DNA of 64,000 nucleotides from positions 5,204,641 to 5,268,640 of the forward strand of contig CM040763.1 of NCBI GenBank assembly GCA_022829145.1, written 5' to 3'. A model generated the notes under the pieces. It worked only from the letters and a program-made list of their open reading frames with translations. It was not told the origin of the DNA and ran no database searches. The translations under genes and the position numbers were made by a program. The stretch is from Albula goreensis (taxonomy: Eukaryota; Chordata; Actinopteri; Albuliformes; Albulidae). This document shows, piece after piece, positions 50,363-61,702 of this stretch. The stretch's first letter is position 1; the number at the start of each line of letters is the position of its first letter.

Positions 50363-52214
50363 TGATGAAATGATGAGGAACGCAGACTGCATATCGTCAA
50401 CATCATTAAAAGAACCCTTATACCGCCATTTTTTTTTTTTTTTGCAATTTTCAATTTGATGCGTGACCAGAAAGCTAAAATCAGCTGTGTGTTGTCAGTG
50501 TATCATTACTTTGATTAATACAGTTCACTCCACGACATGTGACTAAAGCTTAAGAAATGTCATAATCAAACAGTTTCCCGGAAAGTTTCCCTTTTGACAA
50601 TGCCAAAGGGAACCGTCCTGAGTGCTAACTGCGCAACAACAATGCATATGATACTATCAGAGAGCACAGACCTTTTATATCAATCCATTTGGATGTGGTA
50701 AATTATATTTATGAAATGCAGCTAAGCTCAAATTATTATACTAAATACTATTTCTAATTTACAAACTAACACCCGTAAGATTATTATTTTTGAGATTACT
50801 GGAAAAATGTTTGAAATATATTGGGGTGGAATGCTAAATATCAGATTTTGAATCATAATATTTAAGATCTCGCAGGCTGCTCCACTGCTTTCTCCATAAG
50901 GTGCAGTGCGGCATTCAATACAATCAAAAACCTCCCACTCGTCCCCAGCGAAACCTCGGGACTCTCCACAAAAAACACATCTGTTGTGAAACACAAAGGA
51001 AACCATGGAAAAATTAGCAGCGGAAGAGAAGTTAATGAGCCTGTTTTCCACCCTTTTTTCCACAAAAATATATAAAAAAAACCTTCTTAACACCAACATG
51101 CACACTTTTTTGATTGCCTTTCACAGAGCATTCTAAAAAAAAGTGCTATAGTGATAATTAAACTTCCCACATGACTCAAAAGCAGTGATTCCATTTAAAA
51201 TTACAATGAGGTGAGATTAAACTGAAAGCACTCTGCACCAACAACTCCACATAATTCATCTTTTCTTTCTGGAAAAGCGTATGAATTTGTTTGAAGAGTG
51301 AACTTAAGGTTATAATGACTGCAGCTGATATTCCTCCAACAGTAAGTATGGCTGAAGCAGTGCAGTTAACAGTAAGAAAAACTGCCTGCTTTTGGGAAGC
51401 CTCCAATACATCCTGACCAATCACAACTCATTAAAGGCGGGTCAAAGGTGAAGACAGATGTACAGACCAGCGATTCAAACACACTGCAGAAGACAGGGAG
51501 ACACTATTGAGCAATGAGGCGAGGAACAAATCTGTTGAATGACACCCTGCCTCTATGGAGGATTCCATTAACAAATATCATATCCTACAGAACTCCCAGC
51601 CACAGCTGGCTTTGGCACAGAAAGCCCTCAATAGATTTCGATGCTTAGAGAATAATTACATCAATGATATTTGCAAGAAAATACTCGAAAGATGACAAAA
51701 TGAGATCTGCATTGTGGAACAGGAGTTCTAAAACGCCCGCCATAAAACGGGACGTTAATCACCGAGTAAGCAAAGAGACTGTGACTCCCTGTGGACCTTA
51801 GTCTTTCTCTCGGTGATCTTGTATGGTGTGGTCATTGGAAACCCTAAGCAGGCCGTGCTCATATCCCTCTGAACCAGCATAGCCCAGACACAGAGACAAG
51901 GGAATCTGCGTACGTTTAGCAGGTCTGTGTGCAGAATACTGTAGTGCTGCTTACAAACCCCGAATCTCAGAACACGACAACGACAGCACCAGAGGCCACC
52001 GATGGACCAGGGAGGAAGCAGAGAGTGATAAAGCTAAACGGGCCATAAGACCTGGAGTCGTGATTACATTTTTAGCATTTTGCAGCGGTACCAGAGGGAG
52101 ACCTCTGAAAGAAATACATAAACAACAACCTGCTATCTTTCAGATTAAGCTTTTTCCAATTTACTGCATTACCACCATGGAAGTGACTTGAAACTTGTGA
52201 AAATATAATATGTG

Positions 52215-52235
52215 TTTTTTTTTTTTTTTTTTTTT
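52215..52235. repeat. T21 run
   Basis: Uninterrupted thymidine run. No element body attached that I recognise. Confidence 0.95.
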
Positions 52236-52747
52236 GGAAGAATGAGCACATTTGAAAATTTGGAGACTGCAGGCATGAGTAAGATAACACCGTTTAGAAA
52301 TTCTGCGGTCAGGTAATGCGATTTTATTTTGACAATCAACCGAACGCGACCTTTGAAGTTAATTAATTGCATGAGTAACTCATTAAGACTAATGCTGAAT
52401 TTCATGCATTAATTTAACTACATTGTCCCTGTCACATCTATCATAATTTGAAAAGCTACTGAGTGTGACAGAGACTAAGCTTGGAGAGGCATGGGCCTGC
52501 ATATGTATCCCACATTACCCACGCTGTGAAACTGAAAACAAATTAAGCATATGATTCTCCCTGGCTCCCCAGTTATCAGCGAGCTCCTAATGCAAAAGGC
52601 CTGGAAGTCATCAGTACCACAATGGAAGCGAGTAAAACGTCCCTGGCCCTTTTTTCTTTTTTTCAGGGATAATGCATTGTGTTTGTTCTCCTGAAACTGT
52701 TCCACAAATGAACTAACTCATAAATCGTTTATAGTCTTCACCCACCA

Positions 52748-52802
52748 CCCCCCCCCCCACACACACACACACACACCCCACCTCCCCTGCGCCCCCGCCC
52801 CC
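52748..52802 (+). repeat. C-run plus (CA)n plus C-rich patch
   Basis: A C12-13 run, then about eight CA units, then CCCC-rich DNA. The minus strand has G-runs with quadruplex potential. Confidence 0.9.
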
Positions 52803-55080
52803 TGAACATCTAGTGAGTCACTCTTAACTCTCCCAGTATGAAGAGCAATATATCTCTGCTGTCACTGCTTCAACTCAAACCAGCTTCAGAGAACCTTCCA
52901 GAAACAGCTCGGGCTGCTAAAACTTAAGATATTTAAGAAGTTTTCCCCCTCCCCCAACCCTCCAACCTCAGATGACGCTTTGTGTTCAAAACCTCTCCCT
53001 GCTGGTTTTCGAGTGAGCGCCCAACGCGTCAACCGAACCGCCGACTCTATCCCGGTGTCAGAAAGAGTGTCAGAGCCTTCATAAAAGCTACAATGGATTA
53101 CACACATCATCCGGAGACAGAGATGAACATGACGTGACACGAGAACCAAGCCGAAATTTGACTTGACAGTCTTGCGCGGAGCATTGTCCCCTTTATCAAA
53201 GCCCTCCCAGGGAATAGGTAGTACAACAACAAACCTTCACAAAGAACATTATCTCTGCACTGCTGGAAACTCAATTTTTGAGGATTAGTTCTGTATTACA
53301 GACAGCTTTAAGTAAGAACGAGTAAAAAATTCCAACTCCTGCCATTAGATAAAATAGATAAAATGGTGATTTCCTTTAACCTTCTAAGTTCTTAAGCCTA
53401 TGTCAATATAAGTTGCATTTTTAACTTACTTTTTCATTCTCTTTCACAAATGTTATACAGGTTCTGACATTTTTCATTAGTTTGACGCCGCTGCTTGGTT
53501 TCCACATTGTTTCCTCTCCTTTTGATTGCTCAGTGATTCAGAAACTCCAACAGAATTTAAAGCACCTTAGAAATACAAGATGTTAGATTACAAACAAATT
53601 GTAAAAAAACCAGAAGATAGGGAGCTGGAGAGGACGTGTCTGTGGCAGAAATATTTCTGAAGATCTGACAAAACATTTGTTTTACTTTTTGAAGACAGAA
53701 AAATGTTCTCTTATTGCAGTCATCGAGTGTTTTCTTTTAAAATAGCCATATCAATGGGACATCAAGCATGGAGAGAGGAACGGAATTTCAGGGAACAATA
53801 AAACTAAAATAAAAATAAAAATAAAATGAGTTACTATACGCATGCAATCTGACAAGTGGCCCAGGATGTTTAGTTTAAGAAGTATTACTGAGAACACCAT
53901 GAAGAACTGAATTTCTCTCTCAGTTTCTCTTGAACCTTCAAATTATCCGTTATTGCGTAACAAAGATCTCCTTCACATGCGTCCACTTATAACTGTCACT
54001 GTAGAGTTTTACACTGACAGAGACAGTGTAATCTGGCTACCCTCCATTATTATCACATCGGAGCGCACTGCGTTAGTAATGACACCTTTACGCTGTTAGC
54101 AGGCCATCTCATTTCCAGCAGGTTTGAAGGTGGCAACATTCTTTTTTTTTGTTCTTGCATGTCAGGTTTACACCTTTTCAATGTAAGGCTGACAAAAGAG
54201 AAGTAGTCCAGAGCGAGGAACCTAACTATTTTCAGGAGGCAAGGTATATTTTGTAGCCAATCATGTCAACCCAGTCTAAGAAGAAGGCAACACAGTCGAC
54301 ACAGTATACTGCTGGACTGAATAACGAGACACGGTCACACTTATATCAAATACCCTGCTATGAATCTAACCAATGGCCAAACCTAGGAAACTACAGTCCC
54401 AATCCTGAGAACTGCAGGGTCTGAAGCCAATGTACCATCTGATTTCAGTAATGAGTTCAGCTCCCAAAACCAAGGCAGTGGAATCAGGTGGAGCAGGGCT
54501 TTGGTGAGAGTGAATACATGCACACCTTTCACTGGTAGGAAGCAGGAGGTGTCTACCTCTCGACTAAGCAGCCACATCCCTGTAGTGGCAACTGCTGCCG
54601 AGGTAACACATAGGACGCAAGGCCAGAGAATCTTAAGATCTCTTGAGATCTGACCCGTCTGGGCCTCTCCAGGCTACTGTTTGCTTGGAGACGTCGCTGA
54701 CGAAGTCTGTGATGTCACAATGGAAACCGCCGTTCCAGACAAGTGGAGCTTCAGCTGATTGAAAACGGCAACATCTATAACGTCTGGTGCAAGGGGCTGT
54801 TCCGCTGCACTGTTTTTTTTACCTTCTTTTTTTTTATAACTGTCACATATGCTGAAATCTCCCTTCACACATCACAGTTCCCAAATCCCCCTCTTACCAC
54901 AGGCACAGAGACTCCTGATCTTCAATCCACACAAAAGAGGAGCAGATGAAATCCATCAATTTAAATAATGTTTAATATCACTATTAGTACTATTAAAGAT
55001 AGTCTGCACACACCACTTCCCCAGCAAGCTCTTTCAGCTTTAGGCTGCTCTCTCCTTCATTCGCCTCCTCGGCACAAAGA

Positions 55081-55137
55081 GAGGAGAGAGAGAGAGAGAG
55101 AAAGAGAGGGAGAGAGTGAGCATGAGAGAAAGAGAGC
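55081..55137 (+). repeat. GA-rich tract
   Basis: GAGA repeat with short interruptions. Confidence 0.9.
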
Positions 55138-55606
55138 AATTTAATCAAAAAAGAAATCTCCACACAGGGGAAAGTGGATGTTATATAAGATTTCTACAGA
55201 TGATTAAGAAGTCAGGGGTACAGATGGATTCTTTTCCATTATTTGAGAAGGAGTCCCATACCGAAAGCTTCATTCTTCTGCCTTCTATATTCTGGGCTGA
55301 GTTTTCTATACAGAACAATGCACTGCAATACAAAGTAATATTGTTTACTTCCTTTGGGCAATTAGGTTAGGCCAGGGGTGTGCAGGAAAGGCCGTATACA
55401 TTTCTGGATTTCGTGCCAACTTCTGCTCTTAACTATTTAAAAAATCGCAGCAATTGTGTTATCTGACATTCCAACGAAAATCACCGCAACATTCACGAGT
55501 GACAGCTGAAGACTGCTTTTGAGTAACACAGTGTGGATCAGTGTTTTCTGATTTTTCACCATTTTGTTCTTGTTAACCCCCTTGCCAAGCCAAGTTTACG
55601 GATGTA

Positions 55607-55684
55607 CAGTACCTGTCAAAAGTTTGGACACACTTTCTCATTGAAGTGAATGGGAAAGCGTGTCCAAACTTTTCACTGGTACTG
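55607..55684. mobile_element. 78-bp Tc1/mariner-type palindromic MITE
   Basis: Starts CAGTACCTGTCAAAAGTTTG and ends with the complement of CAGTACCAGTGAAAAGTTTG, flanked on both sides by TA. Nearly the whole element is one hairpin with a few mismatches. 'AGTCAAAAGTTTGGACACAC' is a terminus I recall from fish Tc1-like repeats. Confidence 0.9.
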
Positions 55685-55974
55685 TACATATGCCTGTACA
55701 TATGCCATATGGCGCATATTTATCTGTTTGAGCAGGGTAACTGGAGGAAAGGAAAATCTACACCCAGACCAAACCCCCAGGAACTGAACTTCCTGCCCCT
55801 GCTGGACTACACTGCATGGACAACTGCCACATTGAGAAAGGACATACTCAGGCACTATGCATCAACATGGTAGTATGAGCAAAACAATGAGCTAGCAGCA
55901 ATTAAAACATTCATAGACAGTCCAGTTTTTGAGGCAGTGAGGCACAGCAAGGGTACAAGGGACACAGCACTTTT

Positions 55975-56160
55975 TTTCTTTTACTTTATTTAACCATGCA
56001 GGTCAACTGAGAATTCAATTATTTTTATCTCTGATGACCTGGGGAATCAATGAAGGTGGGGACTCCACGGGACCGTATCGTGACTAAGATACGGAAGGTG
56101 TGGATTACGTTGCCGGATGTAGACAATATGGCTGGGACGCTGGGGTTGAGGTTCTTACCT
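55975..56160. other. Possible diverged repeat
   Basis: 'CTTTATTTAACCATGCAGGTCAACTGAGAA' resembles a dispersed fish repeat motif split here as CTTTATTTAACC and AGGTCAACTGAGAA. It also has a small hairpin CCGTATC/GATACGG (56,073-56,094). Ends undefined. Confidence 0.35.
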
Positions 56161-56174
56161 GTGCCAAGGCACCT

Positions 56175-56450
56175 TTAATGACTGCTTTCAGTCAGTGACC
56201 ATTTCATTGTGCTTGGGCATTGGAGTTCTCTAAGCTCCACCAACAACTCACCAATGAGCAACTTTGTTTTTCCCAAGGGGGTCTCCCATCCTAGTGCTAA
56301 CCAAGCCCAGCACCGCTTAGCTTCAGTGGTTTCATATAAGATGTGCGCAGGGTCACATAGTTGCTGATGAGTGTCAAGGATGGCTGGGATATACTGCAGA
56401 ACAGCGTTGACCAACCTGTAGCCCTTCTTCCTCTGCCATGCCAATAAATT
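56175..56450 (-). mobile_element. 5S-rRNA-derived SINE, partial
   Basis: On the minus strand 56,274-56,328 reads GAAGCTAAGCGGTGCTGGGC followed by TTGGTTAGCACTAGGATGGG and AGACC. This is the internal promoter region (A box, intermediate element, C box) of 5S rRNA with few changes. The following GGGAAAAACAAAGTTGCT and CAATGCCCAAGCACAATG fit the body of the 5S-derived SINE common in fish. The upstream part is diverged. The 89-codon minus-strand frame over it is a by-product. Confidence 0.85.
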
Positions 56451-58041
56451 TGCATGTATTAAAAATTCATCATTTTGAATATTTAAGAACCATTTTAATT
56501 AATCATGTATTATTATTTAAGTATCGTTCGTCATGATTTATTCAGTAAAATTACAGTTACTTTTAAAAGATAACGCTAAAATGATTTGTTACTGGAAGTA
56601 TAACGGGGACACACATGGGTGTGGGGGAGAGGGGGTTGTGCACCGTATACTGTGCAGCGCAGAGCGATGTAAGGACCACGTATGTGTTCAAACCCAGCTG
56701 ACTGCCACTGTGGTAGAGACACAACTTATTACTGCACGTCCAAAAGGTAAAGACACTCCATGAAGATGATTTCAAGCGTATTTCAGGTTCAAACGGTACG
56801 CTGAGGAGAGGGAGACATCCTGGTACACACTAATGTCATCTGGCGGGTAAATACTCTGCGCTACACCGCAAAGCTGAAGGTAAGACGGCCACCTGGAGAG
56901 TTCAGTGTGTACACCATCGTTTCGCCCATGATGAGAAGAAGGAAGTGCGACACTCGAGCAACACAAAATTTCAACATCCAAATCATGACAAACAAAACCT
57001 GTCTGATATTATTTGTAGTGCATCACAAATACTCGGCTATCAAAGCAAGTTCCATGTGATTTAATCACATGACAGCCATCAAAATTTAAATCAGAATAAA
57101 GCCAAAAGTTCTTTTTTTATCGACATGTATTTCAAACTGGAGAAAGAAAAAAAAAATATCGTCTCATTGAATCAAAGCAGGTTTTCAACTCAATTAATTT
57201 GGTGAGAAGACACATACATATATATTTGGTCTCCACTCTCCCACGAATGAACGAAAAAGCAACGGACGCATGCAGGAATTATTAAAACTTATGAGCGCAG
57301 ACTACCAGTGATCACAATGAGGCACCAAAGCTGTATTCCCACGCTGGGAAGGAAGACACGATCTCCGATCATTACAGGGCAGATATTTCTCAGTGCTTAA
57401 ATCACCCACAGGCAAAGAGGACTCCAGCTGGTCTCAAGCTTCCCCAAAGAGGACAGAAAGTTCTAGAGGAAAGTGTCCTCTATGAGCACGCGGGAGGGGA
57501 AGTGAGGTATCCTGTCTCCGTGGTTGTGGACTGGCTCCTCGGGCTACATCCTGTTTGTTGATCTCTGTTCCAACTGAGCTCTTAATTAGCTGGATCTGAC
57601 TGAATGCTGATCGCTTGACAGAGTACCGCACGTTCCTTCAGACCGTCGTACGCCAAATGTGCTACGCTGTTATTGTTCGCTTAAAAGATTCTCGATTCTG
57701 CCCTTTAGACAAATTAGTGGCTATCTATTAAGACTGGCCTTAATTAGGATTAGTTTGTTGTTCCATGAGCAGAAAAAACTGATCGAAAGCCCAATTAGGC
57801 TTTATTGAGAACTCCATACAGAGTTTGTTGAAGGGTCATATATTAACAGTAATATGTTGGATAAGAAAAAGCTCTGCTCAGCGTCTTTCTGTCGACACAA
57901 ACACACCTCTGACTTGGCCTTTCTCTCTCCCAAAGACTCACAGCGAATCACTGTCAAGCCTTGTCAAACCCAGGTCACTTTTGCTTTTTTTTTTTTTAAA
58001 TCAACAGCTCTATCAAACCTAATTAATTAAAACCAGTCAGG

Positions 58042-58059
58042 AAAAAAAAAAAAAAAAAA
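58042..58059. repeat. A18 run
   Basis: Uninterrupted A run, followed downstream by C-run clusters at 58,176-58,252. Confidence 0.95.
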
Positions 58060-58641
58060 CGCATGCATGGCTCCCTAAAGATGAAAGGGCCAGGGGGAAC
58101 GAAGATCCTGTCTCATCCTTACATCCTATTTACATGAGGACAGAACAGCCGGAACTTTCCACTGGGTCTGTTTTAAACCTCCACCTCTTACCCCTCTGCC
58201 TACCCCCCCACAATTGCCCCCTACCCCCCCACTCCTACCCCCCCCGCCGAATCTGACAGAATGAAATTGGCAGCCGCTCTGGTTTATTTATTTATTTGCT
58301 ACAGCTTATCTAATTCTTATCCAGACGAGTGTTCCTCACCATGGGCAGGGCCCTGGGCTGCCTCTGCTGCCTAACCATGGTGGGGACCCCGCTAATTGAG
58401 CTCCTGGGCTGACAGGCGGGGAGGCAAAGGGGGGTGGGGGGGTGCATGACGGTTTTCCCGACACTGCCGGAGAGCTCTGACCTCGCTGCTCCGACTGTCC
58501 ACTGCTCTGCTTACCGCGCGCGTATCGATCGAGGTGGTGGGGGAGGAGGAGGAGGGGGTGCTGAGTGCAGGCAGAGAGGAGAAAACAAAAAAAAAGAGAG
58601 GGAATGAGAGAGAGAGAGGGAGGAAACATGCCCTTACTCAC

Positions 58642-58731
58642 TCGTACACTGTCAGCTGAAAACACTGGTTCTGCAAGTACATGAATTCTTTATCGGCACC
58701 GTAGTCTGCGGACAGAATATCCTCAAGGTCC
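58642..58731 (-). CDS. prkcsh: PRKCSH-like exon B: end of coiled coil and start of MRH domain
   Basis: This 90-nt exon lies between TTGCCTTTCAG and GTGAGTAAG. It encodes DLEDILSADYGADKEF and then MYLQNQCFQLTVY, ending in GA. The second stretch matches the opening of the glucosidase II beta MRH domain (human form, recalled: YLYSQCYELTTNEY), including the first of six cysteines. The first stretch continues the helix of exon A, and the Asp/Tyr-Gly linker sits where the family has a similar short linker. The GA end joins G of the next exon to give Glu, completing the conserved E-Y step. Splice sites are strong on both sides, and the phase fits both neighbours. Confidence 0.9.
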
Positions 58732-61644
58732 CTGAAAGGCAAAAGATTGTGTCAGGCGGAGGGTGAGAAATCAGGATATTATTCAACACCACAACCCCAC
58801 CACCGCCCGCCCCATCTGCTCCCTCTCTCTCCTTCACTTCTTTACTATCTCTGATGCTCCCAGTAATTCAGCTTCATATAAAAAAAAAAAAATCATTTAA
58901 ACTCCACTGTAGTCTTCAGGTTATTATTTTTTTTTTTGTTTTGTTTCCATGTGTGGACCTCAAGAGGACAGGCGATAAAGGGAAAAGATGGGCGAAATTA
59001 AGTATTGATACGCCGTTTTCACACCCCGGCCTTCCCGCTGTCTTGCACACCAAACAAGCGTAACGTCAGTATAAACAGTGTGATGGATGCCTGGAGAATC
59101 ACACATGCTGCACATTTATGGGAGAGGAGTGTCACTGAAGCTGTAAATCGGGTAATATCGGCCCTGGGGCCTCTCCGCACAGTGCTTGCTTTAAAGTTAA
59201 AGGGATACTCTGAAATTTTGCCAATTAAGTTGTTTGATCTACTCACAAAGACGAGAACGACCCACTAGTACAATTATAATTTCTGTGCTTGAGTTAGGGA
59301 CTATGAGAATGTTACTTGGTCCAAATAAAACTGTAGAAAGACTCTCTTTCTCTCTCTACCTGCCCGACATAACATTAGAAGGTGTGGTTTTGTACCTTTG
59401 CTTAAGAAACCACATCTACTAATGCTATGCTCCTGGAACTTCCCCGTAGTGATCCAGTTGTTGTGCTAGCGGTTAGCTAACGCCATGTCCATGTCCTGCT
59501 TCAGAGCCAGCAGAAGTTAGGCCCAACATTAAAGAAGCTGTAAAAAGCTGTGTGGCCTCATTTTTTTTTTACGTCATAACCATATACATCCAATCAAGTC
59601 CTGAGAGATAACAATAAGAAGTACGAGGTAACCATTTTTTTCATCTCCACCTCGGATGATGCACCATTAGTCTTCAGGCACAAAATGGCTGCCATGTATT
59701 ATTATTATTATTATTACTACTGCTAGTTCTGGTTAGTGTCCTTGGCAAAATCTGCACCATATACAGTAAAAGTTAATGAATTATTCAGTGAGGCTAAACG
59801 TGTCTGTAAAAATCTAGTCTGTGCAGAGCGGCCAAAACAGTGCTAAGCTAAGGCGTCATCTCCGACTCTGCTACATGTGGGCAGCTGGTCAGTGTATTTC
59901 ACATTTCCAACCAAACCAAAGGGATTTCATATTAACTTATTAACTCCATTACAGGGTCAGTTAAAATTTCAAAACTAGTTTTTTGTTTTTTTTTGAATGT
60001 TGAAGAAAGCGTATCACCTTGTGGAGCTGGGCCCTCCCCCTGTAGCCTGCCATGCCTTCTGAAGCAGCGGGCGGGACCTCATTAGTATGCGGTGTCACCA
60101 ATTATCTAACCCAGCCAGAGCGGATTTCCCATTAATCAGGAATAAGAGAAGAGGAATAAATCTCCTCCGTGAGGCCGCGTATTAACATATTTATGATGCG
60201 GAAATGCTAATGAACTTAACGAGACGCTGGTTAGGGAAGGCCTGGAGCGAGCGGGCTGGGCCGTTCTCAGGGGCAGGGGTCTGGGTTTGGATCGGGTCGC
60301 AGCAGAGAGGGGAAGGTTGATGCAGAAGGGGGCTCTCCTGCCCCAAGTTGACTTGTAGACTGTGTGGCTGGGACCGGGTGCGGGGTAACGATGCAGGCCG
60401 CTAACTTATACACAAACCTCGGTTTCAGGCTATACTTTTATATTTTTTTGGGCAATTTTAATATTAATAATATTTAAAAAAGGTAATATTAATAAATCAT
60501 CCACATATGGTTGCCTGCACGCCCATATCGAGTAACACCATGGTCTGCCAACATACACACACCTCAGACTAGGCCTTACACGTTTCGCCACATTTACATT
60601 ACAACTCCTACAAAGAACAAAACTGTAAAGCAGTAAATAACCTGAGACTGGCTTTGCTCCTGCACACATTGCTTAACGGGACACCTCAGACCAAAAGGTA
60701 ACTGGAGCGAGGGGTCTGTCCCACAGATCGACAGGTGAGGGGACAGTGACCCACAAAAGGGGGCTGGCTGGCACAGTGCAATTTCACACCAGCCATTTTA
60801 TTTCAGCAGGGAATTGTTTTCACAAACAAAAAATAGTGTGACCTTTTCCCCTGATTCCTCCCTCTGTGCCGATACCCCCCACACACTGTAATGAGCGCTT
60901 TGTTAGCCCTCAGGCTAGGGTAGAAATAAGTCCCTGTATGCTAACCCCCGCATAGCGTTCCAACAGAAGGGTATTCACTTCCTGCCACCGTAAATAATTG
61001 CCAAGGTTTTTTGTTTCATGACGCTAGCTAAATTTAGTCTCTTCGCACAGAGCGGCACAAGCACTGAAAGTGATGAAAACTCACTTTTTGCCTGTAAGAT
61101 ATACACATTCTGAAATGTCAAATAAATAAATAAATAAATAACACAACAAAGAACATTAGTTATTACTTGCAGAACTGTGACCATGCATTTACACAATTAT
61201 ACATATATACATACATATATATATAAAATTAAAACATATTTGGAATGAAGCATTGCTTAGAATCTGCATTTGTGTACAGAAAAATAACACAGATATGCAG
61301 CATGTTGAAAATTTTCAAAGGAATGACCCTCTGGTGCACAATAGGCAGGTGCCAGCATTGTTTTTGTTCATTAAATTCACCTTGGGTGCTCATTTCTGTG
61401 TGATTCCTCACAATAGCTGCACAGCCAAAGGGGCTATTTTAAGGTCTTATTATAAACCACCCTCAGCTACTTAACGGTGGAATGTCACTGTACCTTTCAC
61501 TGGGCTAAGGTGAAAGAAATAAAAGATTTTACCTCAGCCGTTTGTGAGTGTGTGTGTGTGTGTGTCTGCATGTGGCATTTTCTGAATATGAACGCAAATA
61601 AAAGTCTGGCTCTGAAATATGCAGAGACAGACCGGGCCGCGCAC
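58732..61644 (-). other. Intron 1 of the visible PRKCSH-like gene part
   Basis: A 2,913-bp intron with GTGCGC at its 5' end (61,644) and TTGCCTTTCAG at its 3' end. It holds T runs, ATT repeats at 59,699-59,716, an (AAAT)n patch at 61,117-61,141, AT-rich patches near 61,196-61,226 and a short GT tract at 61,545-61,566. Confidence 0.8.
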
Positions 61645-61702
61645 CTGATTTCCATTCTCACGGTTTCATAGGCATCCTCCAGCTTCCTCAGATCTGCGTC
61701 GG
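61645..61702 (-). CDS. prkcsh: PRKCSH-like exon A: coiled-coil segment before the MRH domain
   Basis: This 58-nt exon is preceded on the minus strand by a good acceptor (CTGTTTCCCCAG) and followed by GTGCGC. It starts with two bases that complete a codon from an unseen upstream exon, then encodes DADLRKLEDAYETVRMEI, and ends with AG, which joins G of the next exon to make an Arg codon. The heptad-like Leu/Val pattern and charged residues match the helical segment that precedes the MRH domain in glucosidase II beta. Alone it would be too short to call. The in-phase join to the next exon and the family match across the join support it. The upstream exon must end in one base and was not found before 64,000. 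Confidence 0.8.

Larger units (their letters stand above)
43817..58641 (-). other. Intron 2 of the PRKCSH-like gene (14.8 kb)
   Basis: A 14,825-bp intron with GTGAGT at its 5' end (58,641) and CAG at its 3' end. It holds GA tracts, two palindromic elements, a 5S-derived SINE and several exon-like short frames discussed in the findings. No other gene called. Confidence 0.85.
20433..61702 (-). other. prkcsh: PRKCSH-like gene, 3' part (five exons, four introns)
   Basis: This is the span of a minus-strand gene for a glucosidase II beta-subunit-like protein. Known family role: the beta subunit anchors the catalytic alpha subunit in the ER and presents N-glycans through its MRH lectin domain during glucose trimming. 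Seen here: five exons with GT..AG borders whose phases fit exactly (AG+G, GA+G, GG+G, then a clean codon boundary), giving 151 codons and a stop. The order is coiled coil, MRH domain, HSEL end. The signal peptide, LDLa/EF-hand and acidic parts expected in the family must lie to the right of the window. Introns of 2.9, 14.8, 19.3 and 3.0 kb are large for what I recall as a compact gene. The symbol gives the family; a divergent paralogue is quite possible. Confidence 0.85.

Noticed and set aside
56274..56328. Possible functional 5S rRNA gene
   Set aside because: Only the internal promoter half matches; the 5' and 3' ends of 5S rRNA are missing.
56175..56444. 89-codon minus-strand frame MAWQRKKGY..
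   Set aside because: It overlaps the 5S-derived SINE, whose conserved promoter explains the sequence better than a protein does.
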